From the NCBI RefSeq assembly GCF_000143535.2, contig NC_037318.1, forward strand, positions 1,984,001 to 2,048,000: DNA of 64,000 bases. Reading direction: 5' to 3'. The translations under genes were made by a program, and so were the position numbers. Positions 22,244 through 34,702 of the stretch are shown one piece after another (positions within the stretch are counted from its first letter, which is position 1; each line of letters starts with the position of its first letter). This DNA is from Botrytis cinerea B05.10. Taxonomy: Eukaryota; Ascomycota; Leotiomycetes; Helotiales; Sclerotiniaceae. A model generated the notes under the pieces. The model was not told the origin of the DNA. It made no database searches and worked only from the letters and a program-made list of their open reading frames with translations.

Positions 22244-24871
22244 ATGATATGCTTCAATCCTGTTTCAACGGCGAACAAGCCATCTGCTTCATCAAAGGCA
22301 TCTACGGTACCCAAGGCACTCATGCCACCTGAGGTATCCAAGGCATCTACTACCCCAAAGAAATCCAAGGCATCGAAGGTATCGGCTTTCGCACAGGAGC
22401 CCGAGGAATCAGAGGAGGAACATGTCCAGGAAATCGAGGATCTGAATATTCCCGAACCTCCTCCCCCAAGAGCGGGAACCAAGAGAAAGTCTCGCAATGA
22501 TTCCGATTTTGAAAAACTCAAAAGCCAGTTTTTAAAGTTGACACCTGAGAAAATGAATGAATTATTGCAGGACACAAAGGTATGTATCTAATGTCGAATT
22601 CTTACAATAGTTGCTAATTGTTTTAGGCAATTGAACAGTTCACCCAAGTTAAGAAAGATATTGGACTGAAAATCAAGAAATCATTAGACAAATACGAGGA
22701 TGGAAAGTGGGTCGCTAAAGTCGAACCAGGAAGTTCTCCTGCTAAGAAGAGAAAAACTTCCAAGGCGTTGACACGCAAACAACGACCCGCGGTATCCAAA
22801 GAAATCATCATGGATAGCTAGGAATCATCAGAGGACTTCGATTCTGATGAAGAAGATATTCCCGAAGTGACAGAATAACTCCTTCGTACTCGACTGCAGA
22901 GATTTGGTTATCAAGAAAATGTCAATGAATTTGTGTCTGAATTACTCACTCAAGCTTATGATGGTTTGTTTGAAGATTTGTCCGAAGAGGATTAGTTGGA
23001 GAAGATTGATGATCTTATTAGTGAGACTCATGAGCGCAATGAGAATTTGGAAGAGGATACTGTCAAAGAACCTCTTCTCAAGCTCAAACCCTACAAACCA
23101 GAATCCGGTCAATAACAGTGGTCCGCCATCATTCCTGAAAAGAAAGAAGACATCGTTGCGGAAATAATGTCTTTAAAATTAATTCGATACAATTACGAAG
23201 AAAGAGACATTGCCAGACTCTTAGTACTTCTATCCTGGTCCGGCACAGTTACTATAGAATCTGCTACAAAGCTTGCAACTGCGTTTCTGACTAAGAAAAT
23301 TAAGTCACTCGGCATCACGTCACTCGTGCCAATTATAGTTTGCAAAATTCAAGCTCACTGTCAATTAATGATGAGGCCAGATGGATCCCAGCTTGATATA
23401 ATATTTGGACTTTTGACGAATGGAAGCTCCAAACTAACTTGGGGACTCACCAGACAGTTGGTCGGATGTTATTATATATATATCGAAGCCGAGAACGACC
23501 TTCAAAACCAACTTCAGTTAGAACTAAATCGCAAAGGTAAAGGATGCGCAATCAATGTCAACATTGCTAAAGGATCGGTATACCTTCGTTTGGCTACCAA
23601 GGAAGCTGGTGGTGAAGATGCGTGGCAAATTTTGTTCGACACTACTAAGGCAAGTATTACTATTATAACCTTCTGGCAAGGCTACGTCTGCTTCAAATCT
23701 ATTTGCTGATTATGTGAATAGGATAAAATCATCAAGAAATTCCAAGCTTATAAGGCGTACGGTAAGAAGTTAGCCATCTTAGTTGACACTTTTGGCCTTG
23801 GAATTCTACTCTCCCTGAATGCACAAGACGCCATCGAAGTCGGTAATTTGGCCATATCTAAATGGTCAAGTGCCATCCCGAAAGCACTTGTAGAGATGGC
23901 TCGTCGCTTCCCCGATGCAGTTGAATTCAGGGAAATCAATGCAATTGTGTCGAGCATATTACCGGATCTCGTTACCGAAAAAATCAATTCGAAGGAGGCA
24001 CTTGCACCTATAATTAATTATGTGGTGGAGAATGAGCACATCTCTGTCTATAAAGAAATTTGGGAAAACATCAGACCTGCTCCAAAGTACCTCGCACAAC
24101 TATCCGCAAACGATCGACTTATTGACTACGAATCCAAGATAAAGGAAGTTGTCAAAGCTTTTCCCGATCACTCCGCTATAGGTTCCACCAAAGGAACTAA
24201 CAAGATAGTTATCAACCGAGCATCAATGGAATCACTGATGCCAGGCAATATTCTCGATGCTGAAGTCATACACGCAATTATCACCTTAAATGCTCAAATT
24301 TTCACAAAACATGCTATGGTCATCGACCCACGCAAGCTTCGAGATGTAGAGAAATTGAAGAAGGTTGCAAAAACCACTATTGAGTAAGTCTTTCCTAACC
24401 ATACCGGGCAAGTTTATTCTACTAAAAATCCTTTCAGTGTTTTAGCCCCAATTCTTCTAGGAGAAAACGATGCGGCATATTGGGTTGCGGCTGTCACTAG
24501 ACGTTTCGGCGGAGTTGGTCGATTTTGGTCGATGACCACCGTGTACGATCCTCTCGGCAAATCCAACAGTTGCGACGACGCTTCTGAAGTCATGAATTCC
24601 ATTTTGAAGCACAATTTCGGCACAGATGTCGACATCCATGAAACCATTTCTGGCAAGACTCCACCACTCATCAAAACATTTGACTCGGCCATCTATGCAA
24701 TTCAGAATATCATCTGCGCATCTTTTGCTTCAAAACCTCCCGTTGATCTCAAGATCCCTCTTGATTCCAATAGACTCCGGTTTGAATGGGCTGCAGATCT
24801 GACCCGATCGGCCTTGGCAAACAAGGTCTGATTTCGTCCATATTGTTTTCGATTTTTCTTTCAAGGCATAA
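22244..24871 (+). pseudogene. Ulp1-like (C48) cysteine peptidase gene with four nonsense codons
   Basis: Blocks 22244-22579, 22627-23649, 23722-24383, 24438-24825 and 24866-24871 read in one frame across GT-AG introns, plus one GC-AG intron (GCAAGT...TAG, 23650-23721). The N-terminal part is Lys/Ser/Pro-rich and disordered. The C-terminal part looks like an Ulp1/SENP domain: SMESLMPGNILDAEVIHAII (family L-x-x-G-x-W-L-N-D-x-x-I), AAYWVAAVTR where the family has HW, VYDPLG for the Asp, and AIQNIICASF for Gln and Cys. In-frame stops are TAG 22819, TAA 22876, TAG 22993 and TAA 23113, each one C-to-T step from CAG/CAA; the catalytic His appears as Tyr (TAT, one step from CAT). Everything else is open, so decay is recent and RIP-like. 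The family deSUMOylates proteins, and such domains also occur in transposon-borne genes. The frame ends in TAA exactly where element A3 begins. Confidence 0.6.
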
Positions 24872-25950
24872 CCCTGTGGTGGCAGAATCCGCGATTGACG
24901 AAATGGCCGCTTCGTCAATGCAAGAAAATATTCAATAATTTTATAATGTATTGAAAAAAGCGTTTTTAAAATATTAATTGGGCGAATAATTTCTTCGTAA
25001 AAAATCAGAAAATTTTACTTCAAAGGGACTTAATGGAATTCTTAAATTCTAGCTTAAGATAATTAACACTTTATTTCTATTAAAGTCGATTTGTAATTGA
25101 TTTCAATACTAGCCGTCGGGGAAAAAGAGTTTTTCAGACTATGAATTCATAGTAGCTTTTTTTCTTTTTTTCTTTTTTTCTTATTTTTGAGATATATAAA
25201 ATTTTATTCTTATTTATTTAATCTTTATAAAAGCCAGCCCTCAAATCTCCGATCCTCTCTATACTCGAGATTTAATTACAAATAATAATAGTGATAATAA
25301 TATTAATAATATCAAAGATATAATTAAATTTTAAATCTTTTAAATCTTTTAAATCTTTTAATTCTTTTAATTCTCTTTTCTAATTCTTGTTTACATAACC
25401 TATCGGCTTACTAATCAAGGATATTGAGATTTTTATTTAATAGCTTACTAATTAGATTTATAATAAGATATTTATATTGATATATAACTTTATAATTAGA
25501 ATTTAGAAAGTATCAAAAATAGTATATTTGAAAAGCTTATAATAAACTTTAATAGAATATATCTTTAGCAATTAGTTTATATATTTGATTGAAATTGTTT
25601 TATAATAATTTAATCTTCTTATCGATTAGAATAACTCTATTCTAATATTAGTACATTATTTATAATCAACCAGAAGAGATTTTATAACTCTGCAAATACG
25701 AAAATGACCTTTATATAGATATATGATTATATAATACATATAGAAGTACATTTTCACTTGGTTTGCTTCTACGAATCCATTATAATAAAATAAAATCTTA
25801 GGTGAATAGAATTTATTAAACAGTACCTATACTATATACACTTTATTCAATCAATCTATAAAAATAAAATGTTAATACCTATAGCTATTCATTGATTAAT
25901 AAATATAGCTTTTTTAATCCCTTAAGCTATTTATATCCGCAGGTATTCAT
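24872..25950 (+). mobile_element. Element A3: left end of A family, right end not found
   Basis: It begins CCCTGTGGTGGCAGAATCC at 24872 directly after TAA. The first 230 bp match A2 and A4. It is then interrupted by element B3 (25109-about 25785). I could not find its right terminus; homology-like AT-rich sequence fades near 25950, where normal DNA starts, so the end given is approximate. Confidence 0.55.
25109..25785 (-). mobile_element. Element B3, nested in A3
   Basis: It begins CTAGCCGTCGGGGAAAAAGA and ends near ...TTTGCTTCTACGAATCCATT, i.e. opposite in orientation to B1/B2. It contains a short degenerate (AAT)n stretch at about 25281-25315 and the other landmarks of the family. Strongly AT-mutated. 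Confidence 0.6.
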
Positions 25951-26240
25951 AACCAGCCGTACTATTCAAGCCACCCATTGCGACCACTGTCTAACTTGGA
26001 AACTAAAATGAATGGTCAATATAATGAAATCGAGTGGAGCGATGCGGTGTGGAGCGAAGTAAGAATAATTTGTTACTTGGCTGAGGCAGTCTTTGCCGGG
26101 TTTCTGGGATCTTATATAAATCCTGGAATTGAAGAGACACTTCTAGATGTTTGCTCATATGGATTGTCGTTACCATGATTCGGTGTATGCAGTCACTCTA
26201 TAAGCATTTAAAAGTCTTAGCTATATGCTTTCTAGGCTAA
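25951..26240. other. Normal-composition island, unidentified
   Basis: A 66-codon frame (25978-26178, plus) reads EIEWSDAVWSEVRIICYLAE and GFLGSYINPGIEETLL. I do not recognise it. It could be an exon of a lost gene. Confidence 0.3.
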
Positions 26241-26676
26241 GGGTGCGTTCGGTTCGTTTTTCTATTTATTTGAAGAAATTTGTAATATTATTAAAATGGC
26301 AAGGGTATTCAGGCTAATATATTTGAATAATGTTTTAATGATTGAAATATATTGAAATATAACAGGGATAAATAACAATAAAGATTTATTAAAAATATTA
26401 CTTATAAAACTCCAAAAAGCTATTTTACAATTAATATATAAAGATCTTGAAAGCATTTGTTATTTTAAAAATATTTATTAAATAAATTATTAAGAATTTT
26501 TTAATACCTTTAAGCATTCGATAAATACATTTATTTGAACTTTATTTATCAAGTGATTTATTCCACAACCTCAAATATTCAATAAATTGATTATTTGAAT
26601 TTAGTAAGTAATATTTATTAAATAAATGAGGTTTAATAATTGAAATAAATCAAAATAAGTCGATCCAAACGCACCC
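26241..26676. mobile_element. Tourist/PIF-Harbinger-like MITE, 436 bp, target duplication TAA
   Basis: The ends GGGTGCGTTCGGTTCG and (inverted) GGGTGCGTTTGGATCG match at 14 of 16 positions. TAA is duplicated at 26238-26240 and 26677-26679. TAA/TTA targets with GGG-starting ends are typical of PIF/Harbinger. The interior is AT-rich and non-coding. Confidence 0.8.
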
Positions 26677-27146
26677 TAATATATGATAGCCGTTTACAGA
26701 CCCGGTAAGAACCGCAACCTCAAAGCACGAAACAAAAGCAAAGCAAAAGGAGTACTTCAAGGTATATTGTTCGGCTTATAAACAGATTATGACGAGAAAA
26801 GACCAGGACCGACTCAAAGAAAACACCAGGGTTTATCGCGCGGCATTAAGTGCAGATGGAGAGAGAAAAAAAGAAGCATTTGACAAAACACAAGCAGCTG
26901 AGGTCTTATTGGTCTGAGGAAAAGAAGAAGGAGGAAAAGAAAAAAAGAGAATTACGTGATCAGCAACCAGGTATAAAGGAGGCCCAAAACAAAAGAATTA
27001 GAGAAAGACGGGCAAACGATCCTGAATATAGAGAAAAAGATAACAGAAGGAGAAGAATTTAAAGTACAAAGTGAATGAGAACAAAGATTGCTGAAAGAAA
27101 AAGGAACACATGTTCGAAGTTTCGCGGCCTCCTATTTTGCAACTAA
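26677..27146. other. Fragment with basic, Lys/Glu/Arg-rich frames
   Basis: Two overlapping plus-strand frames (from 26788, and 26850-27062) encode charged sequence such as RIRERRANDPEYREKDNRRR. The switch between frames near 26910 suggests a frameshifted remnant. Similar charged stretches occur in transposon-linked proteins, but I cannot assign it. Confidence 0.3.
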
Positions 27147-28443
27147 CCCTGTGATGGCAAAGTCAATATTACTAACTAAAAGAAATTCAATATAAATCCC
27201 TATACAATTTTAATATGTCCTCTTTATTATTAATAAATATTCGTTATTTTAAATAAGATCTGTTTAATATTAACTTTGAATAGAAAAAAAGAAAATGAAG
27301 ATTCTAAAAGGTCTTAGAGATTTCAGAATTCAATGAATATTAGAATTGTAGGAAAGATACATGAAATAGGAACATATAAGAATTAAAAGAAAAAGAGGAG
27401 TGAGTATAAGAGCTAGAAAGAGAATGAAAGGTATTAGTTGAAAGCTGAAAGCTTAAAGAGAAAGGAGAGTAAGGAGTAAATTATTTACTTATCTTACTTT
27501 CAATTTCTTTTTTAATTAAAAGCTTTATTACTATATTATACTATATAGAATATATTATATATATACATTTTCTATCTAGCTCTAATCTATATATTCATAT
27601 TCAATTAAATTACTAATCGAATTCAATATTATTATAGGTCAAGAGCATATGAGGAGTGAATAATATATATATATATATATATAAAATAATTAGACTAATA
27701 ATGAATTCGTAGAAGCAAACGAAGTGGAAATGTACTTTATATATTATATCTCTATAGCAAGTCATTTTCATATTTACAGATTTATAAAACCCTTTCTGAT
27801 TGATTATAAGTAATATACTAATACTAGAACAGGATTGTTCTAATTGATAAAAAGACTAAACCATTATAGAATAATTATTACGAAACATCGATGTAGGACC
27901 GACATCGGGCTGATCATTTATCCGATGCAGAGTTTTCATATCATATATAGTTTTACTTTCGAAAGGATATTAGGGAATTCATAAAAAGTCTTATATTCTT
28001 TTAAACCCTATTATATACTGGTTGTCATTTTATATTAATTCTAATAATTCTTTTTATACAATCTTTTTAGAATAACTCATTAATTAGTTTTCGGGAATAG
28101 CTTCAAAAGGTTTTGGAAGTTTTAAAACTCATTTAGGCTATAATAATAATATTCAGATTATTAAAATACTTTTTATTTTTATAAGATTGAATTGAAAGAA
28201 TATTAAAAAAGAAAGCTTTTATAAATCGAATTCTTTAAAAATGTTTATAAAGCATTCTTACAATATACTTTTGATATTCTTTTGAAATGAAATAGAATAA
28301 TTAAATAAAAATTAGAAAAGGATTGAAAAGAATATCAAAGAAAAGAATATTTCTTTTGAAAAGCAAACTCTATTTTAATCAATACCTATAAAACGCTAAG
28401 CAATATATTTGAATTCTATTATTAAAACAATAATGCATTTATA

Positions 28444-29572
<1,129 letters not shown>

Positions 29573-29650
29573 TAATATATAGAATAGAAATCGATATAGA
29601 GATTTATACTGAATTTGTTTTCGTTTTAAATTAACTTTACTACTATAGGG

Positions 29651-30079
29651 AATTAACATTTGTCTTCCCAAGAATCGCCGTTTGGAAAGAACTCAATTCA
29701 ATAATTAGGCTATTAATATAGAATTTGTAAGCTCATGTGAGACGGGATCGCTCATAGCATCAAGCTCGGTTTTAATATTGCATACATACTGACTGTTGCT
29801 GGGGTTTATGTTTCGTAGGCGTAGGTCATGAAGTATAAAAAGGTGCCTACACGAGAGTCTTCGTCCCTAGAACTGATTCAAGGGGTATATGCAGCTAATC
29901 AATCAAAAAGTGTTGTATTTTTAAAATCTAATTATCTAAGAGAGCCAAGAGAGAAAAGAAGTTATATATATGTAGGGAGCTTGGACCAATGGCATAGTGT
30001 CGGACGGGCATCCGGAGACGTGACCTTCGGTATACCAATAGAAGCAATATGTGCCAGATACAAATGAGGAACCTAAAAA
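29651..30079. other. Non-coding 3' flank of the tannase gene
   Basis: Normal composition. A 79-codon frame at 29828-30067 has no recognisable content. Nothing else is seen. Confidence 0.45.
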
Positions 30080-31702
30080 CTACTCGCAAACCCATGCATC
30101 CGCGGAGTTCATGATATCGCTATTCTTCAAACTCGCACGTGCGGGATATGGGCAGAGTGGACGCTGGCGTAGTACATCCGACGTCGAATCGGTAGCATTG
30201 ATCCATGTGGTGGCCACAATAGTCTCAACAGTTCTGCCATTCTCTACCCATTCCATGAGAGCCATCAAAGCATCATGTTTCGAATCTTCAAACCCTGGCA
30301 CCGAGAGGATAGAGGTTCCAAGAATACCAGCTTGATTAGCGCCCGCGAAATACCAAGGTGCGTCAACTGAAGTACCAACACAATGATGGAGGCCCGGTAC
30401 TAGGAATAATCGGAACGAATCAGAGATGTTGCTGTGACCTGCAATTTCACGAGCGACTGATTCGTAAAAGTATGTCGAGCTACCAGTTGGAATCAACCCG
30501 TCGGCCATTCCGTGGTACATGAGCACTTTACCCCCGTTTGACAAATACTGCGACATGGCGGCGAAGTCGTCGGCAGTGACATCTCCAGGGTTTTCATCAT
30601 CGGCCAAGGCAACAAGGGAGTCTGTGTAATCCTGCCACGGCCACTGAGGATCATCAAGCAACATGTTCTGGATGTACTGGACACCCAGTGGTGCGGGCTC
30701 CGGACCAGATAACAGAACATTCCATTCGCCTTCAGATCCAATTTCCAAGCCTGGGAACGTAAATTGACCGTTTATGGTGTAGTTCGAATGTATGTTCTGT
30801 ACAGTCTGCGCCTGTTCTGGGCTGATACAAGTGTTGGTAGTGTTGCAAAGCAAACGATCTACATCGAGCCTACACTCGTGGGGAGCGCTAATGATACCAT
30901 CAGTGACACCGTCTGATGCATCGCACTGAGCAACAATATCAGCAGCGATGGAGGAATATAGGGAGGCATCGATGTGATTGGAAGCCTCTTGAGGCAAATT
31001 GTACAATCCCACTTTGGCGGTCCACGTCTGAAGGTGTGTCGTCCACCATGCCGGAGCTCCGATGAGCAGGCCGTCAAAATCATCTGGGAAGAGCTGCGCA
31101 TCTTTGAGGCCCTGACGTCCTCCTGTCGAACAACCGGAGTAGTAAGAATAATTGATCTTAGATGCATAAAAAGTCTCAGTAAGTCGCTTGGCGATGACAG
31201 TGGTGCCGTGGGTTGCACGGAAGCCAAAGTCGAGCTGTTTCTCAGGCTGTCCCAGCGCCCAGGTAATATCAGTCATGGTTGAGTTATGTCCCATGTCAGT
31301 GGATGCGACTGCAAAGCCGTAGCGTACACCAGCACCCATGTCAAGCCAGTTGATGCCGCCCGAAAATCCGCCGTTGCCGACTGTCAGATAGCGTTCGTTC
31401 CAAGTGGTAATGGGTAAGAACAGTCCGAATCGATAGGAGGACGTCTCTGAGGTGGTCACATTTACCAGTACAGCACAGGTGGCTGGCAGATCAGTAGGGT
31501 TGGTTGGAAATGCAGGATTAGCCGCGCCCTCGCCGTGTGATTGACCGGGTAAGATGAAGTCGGTGGACAAAATAGTTGCGTTCTCAGGAAGCGCTTTAGA
31601 GAGCACGGCAATCGAGCATAACTTGGAATTTGATGCCGCTGCAGGAGATCCAGAGAAGGCGATGAGGGCTAACATAAAGAAAAGATATAGATTCGGCGCC
31701 AT
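30080..31702 (-). CDS. Secreted tannase/feruloyl esterase family protein
   Basis: Extracellular serine esterase that cleaves gallate or hydroxycinnamate esters from tannins or plant cell walls. Single exon, 540 aa, full length. Residues 1-23 form a signal peptide (LYLFFMLALIAF then SGSPAAAS). The nucleophile is Ser192 in the motif GCSTGGRQ, preceded by Cys191. The acid is about Asp401 in MYHGMADGLIP, and the base about His440 followed by Cys441 in GLHHCVG. This CS-D-HC pattern, with a disulfide between the two Cys residues next to the catalytic residues, defines the tannase family. Several N-x-S/T sites suggest N-glycosylation. The ORF shows no RIP damage although a repeat block ends about 430 bp downstream. 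Tannase and feruloyl esterase cannot be told apart from sequence alone. Confidence 0.95.
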   Translation of the reverse strand: MAPNLYLFFMLALIAFSGSPAAASNSKLCSIAVLSKALPENATILSTDFILPGQSHGEGAANPAFPTNPTDLPATCAVLVNVTTSETSSYRFGLFLPITTWNERYLTVGNGGFSGGINWLDMGAGVRYGFAVASTDMGHNSTMTDITWALGQPEKQLDFGFRATHGTTVIAKRLTETFYASKINYSYYSGCSTGGRQGLKDAQLFPDDFDGLLIGAPAWWTTHLQTWTAKVGLYNLPQEASNHIDASLYSSIAADIVAQCDASDGVTDGIISAPHECRLDVDRLLCNTTNTCISPEQAQTVQNIHSNYTINGQFTFPGLEIGSEGEWNVLLSGPEPAPLGVQYIQNMLLDDPQWPWQDYTDSLVALADDENPGDVTADDFAAMSQYLSNGGKVLMYHGMADGLIPTGSSTYFYESVAREIAGHSNISDSFRLFLVPGLHHCVGTSVDAPWYFAGANQAGILGTSILSVPGFEDSKHDALMALMEWVENGRTVETIVATTWINATDSTSDVLRQRPLCPYPARASLKNSDIMNSADAWVCE

Positions 31703-33492
31703 AGTGTTGATTGTTTGCCCTCAGTAACTACGATGATTGATCGCTTGACACTTTTTGCGTAATGCTTTTATATGAGTAGATCTTGGTCTGCCTCATTCTG
31801 TGGCTACCCAATTGCCGATATCTTGTTGGATAATATCACACCGCCCGCGCATTCCCAAACCCAAAATAAGATTACCGTGGATTTACCGTGAAATTTTTGG
31901 AAATTTATCAACGTTGCTTTCAGGGTTATAACAAATTGAATTGATTTTTAAAAATTATAAGAAAACAAAGGCCTGACTATAGCCAATGCGATCACTTAAC
32001 CAAGGATTTTGGCCAGGCAGAGTGGTAGACGGCAAAGTTTGGCCCACAGCCGCATTTATTTATGGACGTAGAGGGCTTGGGAAATGCGTCCGCATTAATT
32101 TCGCGATCAAACCCAGCCCCCACAAAGACGTCAATCTAGAAAATTAGTGATATTCACTAGTCGCGGCAGTTGTATGTGTCACTTGAAGCTTGGCAACTAA
32201 GACTCGAGGATTTACATGTGTGCAATAAGCGACACAAGCTATACCAAACCAGGATCAGGTAAGTAAAGAGCGTAAGCAGACTGCATATTACATGATTGCA
32301 ATAAGCGACACAAGCTATGCCAGGAGCTTGATAGCGATCCAGATCTTATCTTCGACAACATAGTTAATTCATGTCCATATTCTATTCTTAACTCATGTCC
32401 TACAAACAGAGTCTTGTTGACGTTCTCGCACTTTTAAATCAGGGAGTTCTATTCAGATTTCTGGGTGGGACTGATGACATTGAGCAAATGGTACAATCTT
32501 AGAATCACAACTTATTGATCATAACACTGATTTATTTCAGCTATATTGGAAAAGAGCATAAGAAGTTCTAAACCCTCGAATCTGATAGGGGTACCTATAT
32601 TGAGACTAGCCTGATTGAGTAAGCGCCTTGGATTTCTACGATCGTTTCAGACGCTCCCCTTATTTATTGATTCCTGGTTGTATTCTTAAATCATATTCTT
32701 ATCTTTCAGGTTCATATTTGAGACTACAGATGTTTATAAGGTTTAGCTTTAGCCTTTTGAACTCAACGAACCTGTAAGTAAAAGCTGGAACGGACGCCTA
32801 ATCACGTTAAGCTCAAGTCACTGTAATTACATGGGGCAAGTGGTTAGTATGTTTCCAGGGTTTGCATTCAACGTTATGCGATCGCAAAAACGTTGTTCGG
32901 GAATCGAGGAAAATTCGCTAGGCTAATAAGTGCGTAAGGAACATAAACTTTAATAATCAGCTAACTTGCTCTTGGCCTCTAAGGGCAGCTTAGCCAAGCC
33001 GGCATTACCAACTTTACTACTGACATCAGATTTCAATATTTAACCTTTATCAATTCAGCAATTAAAAATGTCATGTGTACCCCGTCCCGAATGACGATGC
33101 CATTAGCCAAAAATGATGGTTGACATACCTGACACCTCTTCAAGACTTTTCGAGAAGGACGGCTTTCAACAGATGGAAAACCCCCCTACGCAGCTTTATA
33201 CCATATTAGATCCGAGCAGACATCTCCACACTTGCCGGTTTGAAGTCCGTGGCTGGAGCTTGCAGAATTGTCCCCATTTCGGCTCTATTATAAGGTTCAA
33301 TAATGACGTGTATCTTATCAGAAATATATACTCAAAGATCAGACAAACCAGGCTATACAAGCAATTTCGGGACTTGATAACGGCAGATATATTCAAGGAG
33401 ACTTCTAACATGACGTTGTGAGGTATAAAGAGGATGAAAAGTCTTCTGACTTTCTTTTTGCACATCACAATCAACAGTATTTGCTTATCAAA
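31703..33492. other. 1.8-kb intergenic region between divergent tannase and alcohol dehydrogenase genes
   Basis: It holds both promoters. The tannase side has a TATA-like TTTATATGAG on its template near 31765. No gene is seen. A near-perfect direct repeat, TGCAATAAGCGACACAAGCT, occurs at 32221 and 32297, 76 bp apart. Small frames near 33113-33421 are not convincing. Confidence 0.5.
32221..32318. repeat. Two direct repeats of a ~22-bp sequence
   Basis: TGCAATAAGCGACACAAGCT plus AT occurs at 32221 and again at 32297, in the same orientation, within the divergent promoter region. Its role is unknown; it could be a regulatory site or an accident. Confidence 0.7.
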
Positions 33493-34684
33493 ATGGCCCT
33501 CAACGCGACAATGCGTGCTATTCTCTGGGCGGGCATTCCCTTTCAGATGAACGTCACGAGTATTCCTATGCCAACCATTCAAAGCCCTACCGACACAATC
33601 GTCAAAATCACCACGGCAGGCATTTGTGGCACCGATCTTCATGTGTATCATGGAGTATATGGTAGCGCCGACGTACCATATACCATTGGCCATGAAGGTG
33701 TTGGGGTAGTTGTTGAAGTTGGCAGTGCTGTCTCCAATTTCCAAGTGGGTGACAGAGTGATCATTCCAGACAGTGTGGATGATAAGGGCCTTTTGGAAGT
33801 AAACCGAGTATCATATGGCCTGGGTAGTGAGTACGGCGATGCGGGCGGTCTTCAAGGTAATATTTCCTGGTCCCAATTGCCGATGTTGTCACGTTTTCTG
33901 ATATAGACCTGCAGCGGAGTATGCCCGCGTTCCATATTCGGACGCCAACCTCATGGCTATTCCATCAACAAATGGTACTAACACCGCTGAATATGATAAT
34001 GATTATCTCCTTGTGGGAGATATCTGGGGCACCGCTTGGGGTGCAATTGACTATTCTGGTTTCCAGCCAGGTGACTCTGTAGCAGTGTTTGGCGCTGGGC
34101 CTGTGGGGCTTCTCGCTGCATACTCTGCCATACTCCGCGGTGCATCCCGAGTTTACTCTGTAGATCACGTTCCAGAGCGACTTGCTATTGCAGAATCCAT
34201 TGGAGCAGTTCCGATCAACTTCAACAATTCGGACCCCGTTCAGCAGATCATAGCGCAAGAGCCAGGTGGTGTGATGCGCAGTCTCGACTGCGTTGGTTAC
34301 GAGGCAGTCGATATTCAAGGACAGCCGCGTGAGAACGAAGTTATTCGAAACATGATCGCTGTCACAGCTGCGGGCGGTGGCTTGGGACAAATTGGAATAT
34401 TCGGATCGGCGACCAACTCAACTGGAACACCTCTCGCAGACACTTTGTCACACAGTATCAATTTCCCTATGGCAGACTTCTTCGGCAAGTCTCTCACTAT
34501 GAGAAGTGGGCCGGTTGCACTTGAGTCACTTGCCCCTGGTCTTATTCAGCTGATATCGAGTGGTCGTGCACGCCCAAGCTTCATCGTCAGCTCTACGATC
34601 GGTATCGAAGAGGCGCCCGAATACTTCGCTCGGTTTAACGATCATCTGGAGACTAAGGTAGTGATTAGATTTCCAGATCCTTGA
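33493..34684 (+). CDS. Zinc-dependent alcohol dehydrogenase-like oxidoreductase (MDR family)
   Basis: Medium-chain dehydrogenase/reductase, cytosolic, NAD(P)-dependent; substrate not inferable. Exons 33493-33856 and 33915-34684 give 377 aa. The splice acceptor must be CTGCAG at 33909-33914, because only that restores the conserved QAEYARVP. Catalytic zinc ligands are Cys45 (GICGTDLH) and His67-Glu68 (GHEGVGVVVEVG). The nucleotide-binding fold shows GAGPVGLLAAYSAI followed by VYSVDHVPERL, with Asp favouring NAD. The region that holds four Cys for the structural zinc in classical ADHs (after VGDRVIIPD) has no cysteines here, so this is a subgroup without the structural zinc. An alternative start is the ATG six codons in. 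An A-family transposon starts 18 bp after the stop. Confidence 0.92.
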
Positions 34685-34702
34685 GTAAACAACCTAGGCT
34701 GT

